Shown: piece by piece, positions 51,746-55,173 of the stretch
Position numbering within the stretch: position 1 is the stretch's first letter
Layout: each line of letters opens with the position of its first letter
Origin: RGIG3102 sp964649845
Lineage (GTDB): Bacteria > Bacillota > Clostridia > Oscillospirales > Ruminococcaceae
Direction of reading: 5' to 3'
DNA length: 55,173 bases
Assembly (NCBI GenBank): GCA_964649845.1
Contig: CAZYSS010000003.1
Coordinates: 1-55,173, forward strand
The notes under the pieces: model-generated
Seen by the model: only the letters and a program-made list of their open reading frames with translations
The model's database searches: none
Told to the model about the DNA's origin: nothing
Translations under genes and position numbers: made by a program

Positions 51746-51992
51746 ATTCTGTATCTTCCATTTCTGTATTTTTAAAATCATCTGTGTTGAAAAAATCATA
51801 CAATGATATACCCAAGCCATCACAAATCATTTTAATTGTAACAATACCGGTGTTTTTACTGGCGTTATATAAAATACTTTTCAACGTTGATGATGGTATA
51901 CCGCAGCGGTGTGACAAACTGTTGATATTATAGCCATGCTCATCACAAAGCTGTAATATTCTGGATTTTATAATTTCCTGTGTTTTCACCAT
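51744..51992 (-). CDS. Xre-family helix-turn-helix repressor
   Basis: 82 residues. Cro/C1 fold: IIKSRILQLCDEHGYNINSLSHRCGIPSSTLKSILYNASKNTGIVTIKMICDGLGISLYDFF, with the recognition helix SSTLKSIL, and an acidic tail. Convergent with the RAYT-like gene and divergent from the zinc-repeat lipoprotein. The shared intergenic region holds two TATATA-cored palindromes, so it probably controls itself and the lipoprotein. Confidence 0.85.
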   Translation of the reverse strand: MVKTQEIIKSRILQLCDEHGYNINSLSHRCGIPSSTLKSILYNASKNTGIVTIKMICDGLGISLYDFFNTDDFKNTEMEDTE

Positions 51993-52049
51993 TTCACCGC
52001 CTATATATCGTCTATCAATACAAGTATATAGATATATATTGGCAGATTC

Positions 52050-52134
52050 AGTCTATATATAGTCTTTTTGAAATGTATACATCAAATCAAAATAAAGTTT
52101 ATATATAGACTTTACCCGAAATTTATGTTAAAAT
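52050..52134 (+). promoter_or_regulatory. Divergent control region with two Xre-type operators
   Basis: Sites AGTCTATATATAGTCT (52050-52065) and AAGTTTATATATAGACTT (52095-52112). The second overlaps the -35 of a plus-strand promoter TAGACT (52106-52111), 17 bases, TAAAAT (52129-52134), which serves the lipoprotein gene. A leader hairpin GGGCGTG/CACGCCC (52158-52164 with 52176-52182) precedes its AAAGGAGGTG site. Confidence 0.6.
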
Positions 52135-52205
52135 TCCTATCAAAGAAAAATCAAAAAGGGCGTGGCTTCAACTGACACGCCCGATAAATAAAGGAGGTGA
52201 AACCT

Positions 52206-52997
52206 ATGAAAAAATTAATATCAATTTTTCTGTCGTTAACCCTTGTTTTTTCACTTGTTGCTTGTTCTGCGCCAAACGATAATTCAAATTCTGACGAAAG
52301 TTCAAAAATAATTGAAAATTCAAACTCTGATAAAATTGAAACTAACTCTGACGTAGAAGCCAAAGTCAACACCGAAGCTAACAACGATAACAACAAAGAT
52401 GTTGAAGCAAAAGATGACAAATCTGATGCTGAAACAAATGGCGGTAACGGTACTGCTAAATGCGGTTCCGTTGGTCACACAACTGAAGGCGAATGCCCAG
52501 TGTGTGGCAACAAATATGTGGCTCCTAAGTGTGGTGCAGTAGGGCACACAACTGATGGTACATGCAGTGTTTGTGGCAACACTTACACAGCCACTAAACA
52601 GGAAGTGGCAACTCCTACTCCAACTGAAGCTCCTAAGTGTGGTGCAGTCGGTCACTCTACAGATGGTACTTGTTCTGTATGCGGTGCAGTAAAAACTACA
52701 CCTAAATGCGGTGATGTAGGCCATACAGTAGACGGCACATGCCCAGTATGCGGTGCGGTGAAAACCACTCCTAAATGCGGCGCAGTCGGTCACTCCACAG
52801 ATGGCACCTGCCCAGTATGTGGCGCAGTGAAGTCCACTCCTCAGTGTGGCACAACCGGTCATACAAGTGGTGGTACTTGCCCAGTATGTGGTGCTTTCAA
52901 AAGCGGCGACATGGACTTCAGTGACTTCGATGCTGAAGAGCAGAAAAAAGATGAGTCCAACGGCTCTGATGGCTCTGACTGGGAAGGTTGGGTGTAA
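52206..52997 (+). CDS. Lipoprotein with six tandem Cys-His-Cys-Cys zinc-knuckle repeats
   Basis: 263 residues from the ATG at 52206 (AAAGGAGGTG). Signal MKKLISIFLSLTLVFSLVAC, lipobox Cys at 20. Then a disordered Asn/Asp/Glu/Lys linker (~21-84), and from Cys86 six ~23-residue repeats of the form C-G-x-V-G-H-(S/T)-x-x-G-x-C-x-V-C-G (C-x4-H-x5-C-x2-C). One spacer between repeats 2 and 3 is longer (KQEVATPTPTEAP). Acidic tail DMDFSDFDAEEQKKDESNGSDGS. Each repeat could hold one zinc or other soft metal at the cell surface. Likely cargo under Xre control; function unknown. Confidence 0.8.
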   Translation: MKKLISIFLSLTLVFSLVACSAPNDNSNSDESSKIIENSNSDKIETNSDVEAKVNTEANNDNNKDVEAKDDKSDAETNGGNGTAKCGSVGHTTEGECPVCGNKYVAPKCGAVGHTTDGTCSVCGNTYTATKQEVATPTPTEAPKCGAVGHSTDGTCSVCGAVKTTPKCGDVGHTVDGTCPVCGAVKTTPKCGAVGHSTDGTCPVCGAVKSTPQCGTTGHTSGGTCPVCGAFKSGDMDFSDFDAEEQKKDESNGSDGSDWEGWV

Positions 52998-53045
52998 TCG
53001 CTTATAGCTCGCATTGTTTTTTAGGTTGCAAACCTCGTTATCTTG

Positions 53046-53075
53046 AGGCCCTCTTAACCGAGGGCTTCTTTTTTA
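53046..53075 (+). terminator. Terminator after the zinc-repeat lipoprotein
   Basis: GGCCCTC-type stem (53046-53053 with 53060-53067), 6-base loop, then CTTTTTTATT. Confidence 0.75.
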
Positions 53076-53101
53076 TTCTTTTTTATCTTTTACTTGCAGT
53101 G

Positions 53102-53182
53102 TTGACACATTGATAAGAAATGAATATACTGTAAATGTAAAAAAATAATCGGTACGTTTGGGAGCTTGGGCGGTTATTTTTT
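53102..53182 (+). ncRNA. Short antisense-type RNA of the degenerate toxin unit
   Basis: Promoter TTGACA (53102-53107), 17 bases, TATACT (53125-53130); RNA from ~53137 runs to the hairpin ending CGGTTATTTTTTG (~53182), about 45-50 bases. The end segment is nearly identical to that of the second unit (cttgggcggttattttttgt). Confidence 0.55.
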
Positions 53183-53257
53183 GTCTTTAAATATTGCAAT
53201 GCAAATCTGAAGTATGCTGAATATCGTAGATAGGGGGTGGTTATTCCACCCCAGCAT
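53174..53257 (-). pseudogene. Degenerate holin-like type I toxin reading frame
   Basis: 27 codons, no ribosome site. The C-terminal ILQICIAIFKDKK matches the intact toxin's TVQICIALFINKK, but the N-terminus is replaced by sequence from a nested hairpin: AAGTATGCTG/CAGCATACTT arms (53210-53219 with 53251-53260) enclosing GGGGTGG/CCACCCC. Looks like a broken duplicate. Confidence 0.45.
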
Positions 53258-53299
53258 ACTTTTGTTGACTTTTAACCTAAATCTTGCTAAAATAAAAAT

Positions 53300-53382
53300 G
53301 AAAAGGGCAATACCGATAGACGGTTAGCTCGAAATAGTGTTAAAAATAACCGCTTAGTTCGCAGCTTGGGCGGTTATTTTTT
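53300..53382 (+). ncRNA. Antisense antitoxin RNA candidate (par-like)
   Basis: Promoter TTGACT (53265-53270), 17 bases, TAAAAT (53288-53293). The ~80-base RNA ends at a strong terminator (53343-53353 with 53370-53380, T-run) that lies over the toxin stop codon and is shared with the convergent toxin mRNA. Its 5' segment 53305-53330 (GGCAATACCgata...GGTTAGCTC) is complementary in blocks to the 5' end of the toxin mRNA (53702-53730), giving two pairing zones as in the par/fst system. Confidence 0.6.
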
Positions 53383-53472
53383 GTTAATAAATAAAGCGAT
53401 ACAAATCTGTACCGTCCCGTATATTGCTCCGCCAATGAGGGCGAGTAAAGTAGCAACGTCTGAAAACGTCAT
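53374..53472 (-). CDS. Small membrane toxin, holin-like type I family
   Basis: 32 residues from the ATG at 53472, eight bases after AAAGGAG (an ATG at 53478 is too close). One membrane helix (TLLALIGGAIYGTVQICIALF) with a Lys-Lys end, typical of putative holin-like type I toxins in Firmicutes. Its mRNA starts near 53732 (promoter 53739-53767), crosses the assembly gap, and ends at the terminator shared with the antisense RNA. Too short for normal gene callers. Toxicity is inferred from family resemblance. Confidence 0.6.
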   Translation of the reverse strand: MTFSDVATLLALIGGAIYGTVQICIALFINKK

Positions 53473-53517
53473 ACACATCACTCCTTTCAAAAAACTCAAA
53501 GGAGCGCAACAAAAAAT

Positions 53518-53727
53518 TTTCACTCCTTCTGCAATTAAGTAAAAGGAGCTAACCGCCTACCGTTATGGTATTNNNNNNNNNNNNNNNNNNNNNNNNNNNN
53601 NNNNNNNNNNNNNNNNNNNNNNNNNNNNNNNNNNNNNNNNNNNNNNNNNNNNNNNNNNNNNNNNNNNNNNNNTTTCACTCCTTCTGCAATTAAGTAAAAG
53701 GAGCTAACCGCCTACCGTTATGGTATT
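53518..53727. repeat. Exact 55-base direct duplication flanking the N gap
   Basis: 53518-53572 and 53673-53727 are identical over 55 bases. The length equals a common assembler k-mer, so this is probably one sequence written twice by a scaffolder, not a biological repeat. Confidence 0.85.
53573..53672. other. Assembly gap of 100 N
   Basis: Unknown bases within the toxin mRNA leader. The round length marks a placeholder; true distance may be zero or the flanks may come from different repeat copies. Confidence 0.98.
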
Positions 53728-53738
53728 GCCTGTGTACA

Positions 53739-53767
53739 ATTATACCATAGTTAGACAAATTTCGCAA
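53739..53767 (-). promoter_or_regulatory. Promoter of the toxin mRNA
   Basis: Minus strand TTGCGA (53762-53767), 17 bases, TATAAT (53739-53744) with a TGG just before the -10. RNA start near 53732, within a block complementary to the antisense RNA. Confidence 0.6.
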
Positions 53768-54325
53768 CAAATGTGATAATAAGGTTATTTAAAATATATT
53801 GTGGGATTTTTTATTTTCAGCATTAAAAGTATCTTTTTTCTATATATAGGAAAATGTGGGATTATGCCCTATTCTTAATTTTATTTGCTATTTCTGAAGC
53901 ATTTATAAATACAAAGAATTTGTTTATTTTACTGCAATCATATGGTATGAACAGTAGCTGTGAATCAAGCAAAATTATGAATTACTGTTCAGAAAACCCA
54001 CACTATTTTTTAAATTAAGCATACTTTCTCACCTGTTGATTATTTTGTTTAACCCACAATATTTTTCAAATAACCGATAACAATATAACTGGAACCGCAT
54101 CGCTGCTTTCTTCGGAGGGCAGTATTTTTTTGCTTAAAAATAAAAGACACTACCTGAAAAGCATCATAATCACTACCTGAAACGCAGCATAAAAGCAAGT
54201 ATAAAAATGGGGACTGTTCTTTTTTCCCTTTTTTTTCCCTTTTTTCCTTTTTTTCCTTTTTTCTTTTCTCTTTTCCTTTTTCCTTTTTTCCCTTTTTCTT
54301 TTTCGTTAATTGATGTACACATATC
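53768..54325. other. AT-rich spacer with direct repeats and a polypyrimidine tract
   Basis: No supported gene. Contains two 22-base direct repeats starting cactacctgaaa (54148-54169 and 54171-54192) and a ~90-base run of only C and T, mostly T with C-triplets (54217-54304). A Lys/Glu-rich frame over that run is an artefact. Confidence 0.7.
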
Positions 54326-54356
54326 AATAGGGTGGCTTCGCGCCACCCTATTTTTT
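54326..54356 (+). terminator. Strong hairpin terminator with plus-strand T-run
   Basis: AATAGGGTGGC (54326-54336), 5-base loop, GCCACCCTATT (54342-54352), then TTTT. The right arm touches the SprT-like stop codon. The T-run faces plus-strand transcripts. Confidence 0.75.
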
Positions 54357-54999
54357 ATTCAACTATCATCTGCTCTCTGCAGTCCATACACATTATATTT
54401 AATGCCTTTGTAGCTCTGACTGAATTTCTGCAGCAGGGGCATATATATTTTCTGTGGTGTGATTTACCGCCTGTTGGTGTTGCATCAGTGTTTCCGTTAT
54501 TGTTTGAACCGCCAGATACCGGCTTGAAACTCCATTCGTTTCGCCCCATCATAATGTCTGTCCATCCTTGTTCAATAATAAAATCCAAAAGTTTTTCAGT
54601 CGGCTCTGTAATACTCCATCCTATATATTTGTCATATTCTATATGTAAATCTCTCCGCTCTGCAGCTTCTTTGAATTTTTTATTATGATATGCACCGCCT
54701 CTGCTACAGTCTTTTACTCCTGTTTGCATATTCCACAAATGTACCATTTCGTGTAAAAGAGTAGCCACCACATTTTCTATCGGCCTGTCCAGTGTCCCGG
54801 CACCTATATTTAATTCGTGTCGGTGTTCCTGTCCTTTGCGCCAAGATTTAGCAACCGTCACGTGTCCATAGGCTCTCGGTGTTGACTGTATTGTTATAAT
54901 AGGCTCTTCCAGTTGGCCATCAAAATATTTGCCGTTCAATACTCGGAACATCTTTTCCAGATACCCTGCTGTTCTGCTCGTTTTAACTGTTTCTTTCAT
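54355..54999 (-). CDS. SprT-like zinc metalloprotease-domain protein
   Basis: 214 residues. SprT/Spartan-like domain: YLEKMFRVLNGKYFDGQLEEPIITIQ, then zinc motif HEMVH (His83, Glu84, His87) in VVATLLHEMVHLW, third-ligand region GGAYHNKKFKEAAERRDL. A disordered Gly/Asn linker (GGSNNNGNTDATPTGG) leads to a C-terminal zinc ribbon CPCC...CMDC. Spartan relatives cleave DNA-crosslinked proteins; bacterial versions on mobile elements are uncharacterised. AAGTGAGGAC upstream gives a modest ribosome site. It may belong to the same element if the gap is bridged. Confidence 0.85.
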   Translation of the reverse strand: MKETVKTSRTAGYLEKMFRVLNGKYFDGQLEEPIITIQSTPRAYGHVTVAKSWRKGQEHRHELNIGAGTLDRPIENVVATLLHEMVHLWNMQTGVKDCSRGGAYHNKKFKEAAERRDLHIEYDKYIGWSITEPTEKLLDFIIEQGWTDIMMGRNEWSFKPVSGGSNNNGNTDATPTGGKSHHRKYICPCCRNSVRATKALNIMCMDCREQMIVE

Positions 55000-55076
55000 T
55001 TTCTTGTCCTCACTTTCAAAACTTTAAAACTTAATCTGCCGATTAAATTTTTTCGTTTCGTCTGTGATTGCAAAAA

Positions 55077-55161
55077 AATATCCCTGTATTTTGAAGTCAA
55101 GATAACCGTGGAATAAAATTTATGCCGCCGAAAGTATCTTTACGAAAAAATACAGGGTATT
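55077..55161. repeat. Inverted repeat upstream of the SprT-like gene
   Basis: AATATCCCTGTATTTT (55077-55092) is mirrored by AAAATACAGGGTATT (55147-55161) with one base missing; 54 bases lie between. Possibly a regulator site or an element end; the window stops just after it. Confidence 0.5.
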
Positions 55162-55173
55162 ATGCTTTAAAAG

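Larger units (their letters stand above)
42443..52997. mobile_element. Integrated mobilizable element with CRESS-like Rep and FtsK-like translocase
   Basis: Module content: serine recombinase and zinc-finger protein (minus), small genes, hairpin origin candidate, HUH-SF3 Rep, HNH protein, FtsK/TcpA-like ATPase, SF2 helicase, RAYT-type protein, Xre repressor and cargo lipoprotein (mostly plus). Base composition is lower in GC than the flanking chromosome. Rep of the PF01719-PF00910 type paired with a TcpA-like coupling protein is known from streptococcal IMEs and resembles CRESS-type plasmids. The left boundary is set by the recombinase/att region; the right boundary is uncertain and may lie past the assembly gap. 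Confidence 0.7.

Noticed and set aside
52460..52930. CRISPR-like direct repeats of ~69 bases
   Set aside because: They are coding repeats of the zinc-knuckle lipoprotein, not separated by unique spacers.
54049..54327. 92-codon Lys/Glu-rich minus-strand frame
   Set aside because: Generated by the polypyrimidine tract; no ribosome site or domain.

Overview
The window reads as a chromosome segment from a low-to-mid GC, spore-forming Clostridia-type Firmicute, probably a gut Oscillospirales relative. The grounds are consensus sigma-A promoters, strong AGGAGG ribosome sites, many short intrinsic terminators, a SpoIIID gene with a sigma-E-type promoter, DUF975, YabE-like and YibE/F proteins, and dispersed intergenic repeats. 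No species can be named from sequence alone. Almost every chromosomal gene has a clear Shine-Dalgarno site, and several longest-ORF starts were moved inward to match it.

Layout: 1-2894 (minus) is a dTDP-rhamnose block: a rhamnosyltransferase-like GT2, then rmlA, rmlD and a cut-off rmlB. 3117-6134 holds a DUF975 membrane protein and an sdpR-sdpI-hydrolase lipoprotein operon with two autoregulatory operators. 6327-11451 (minus) has a serine-rich GH25 lysozyme, an orphan lipoprotein (paralogue at 19606-21093 with the same upstream motif) and a GNAT. 11580-13501 (plus) has an unknown protein and the tRNA-editing AlaX. 13924-22616 (minus) has a DUF2500-like protein, a PLP deaminase/desulfhydrase, the ribosome hibernation factor, an M20 amidohydrolase, a tandem deoD pair, the second lipoprotein and an NfeD-SPFH pair. 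Between hpf and the amidohydrolase, 590 bases contain two possible small transcription units and paired operators. 22979-31251 has a YwlG-like protein, a repeat-rich spacer, YibE/F, a lipoprotein plus 20-residue micropeptide, a G5/3D cell-wall protein, an isolated phage terminase pair and a C-S lyase fused to a peroxiredoxin-like domain.

31357-37863 (minus) is a complete phosphate module, pstS-pstC-pstA-pstB-phoU-phoP-phoR, headed by an 11-base-period Pho box. The PstS is circularly permuted relative to the usual family order. 38040-39476 is an SLC13/ArsB-like permease preceded by what looks like a manganese (yybP-ykoY) riboswitch overlapping a terminator, suggesting a metal-efflux role. AbgB, SpoIIID and an ArsR repressor follow.

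From about 42443 to at least 53000 base composition becomes AT-richer and gene content changes to an integrated mobile element: a serine recombinase that reads through a tRNA-3'-end-like sequence, a zinc-finger protein, then a plus-strand operon of two small proteins, a hairpin origin candidate, a CRESS-like Rep (HUH nuclease plus SF3 helicase), an HNH protein, an FtsK/TcpA-like translocase, an unknown protein, an SF2 helicase and a RAYT-type HUH protein. An Xre repressor divergent from a lipoprotein with six zinc-knuckle repeats follows. This fits an integrative and mobilizable element related to CRESS-type plasmids. Next come a par-like type I toxin-antitoxin locus with convergent RNAs and a degenerate second copy, a 100-N assembly gap flanked by an exact 55-base duplication, and a SprT-like metalloprotease. 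Linkage across the gap is not assured.
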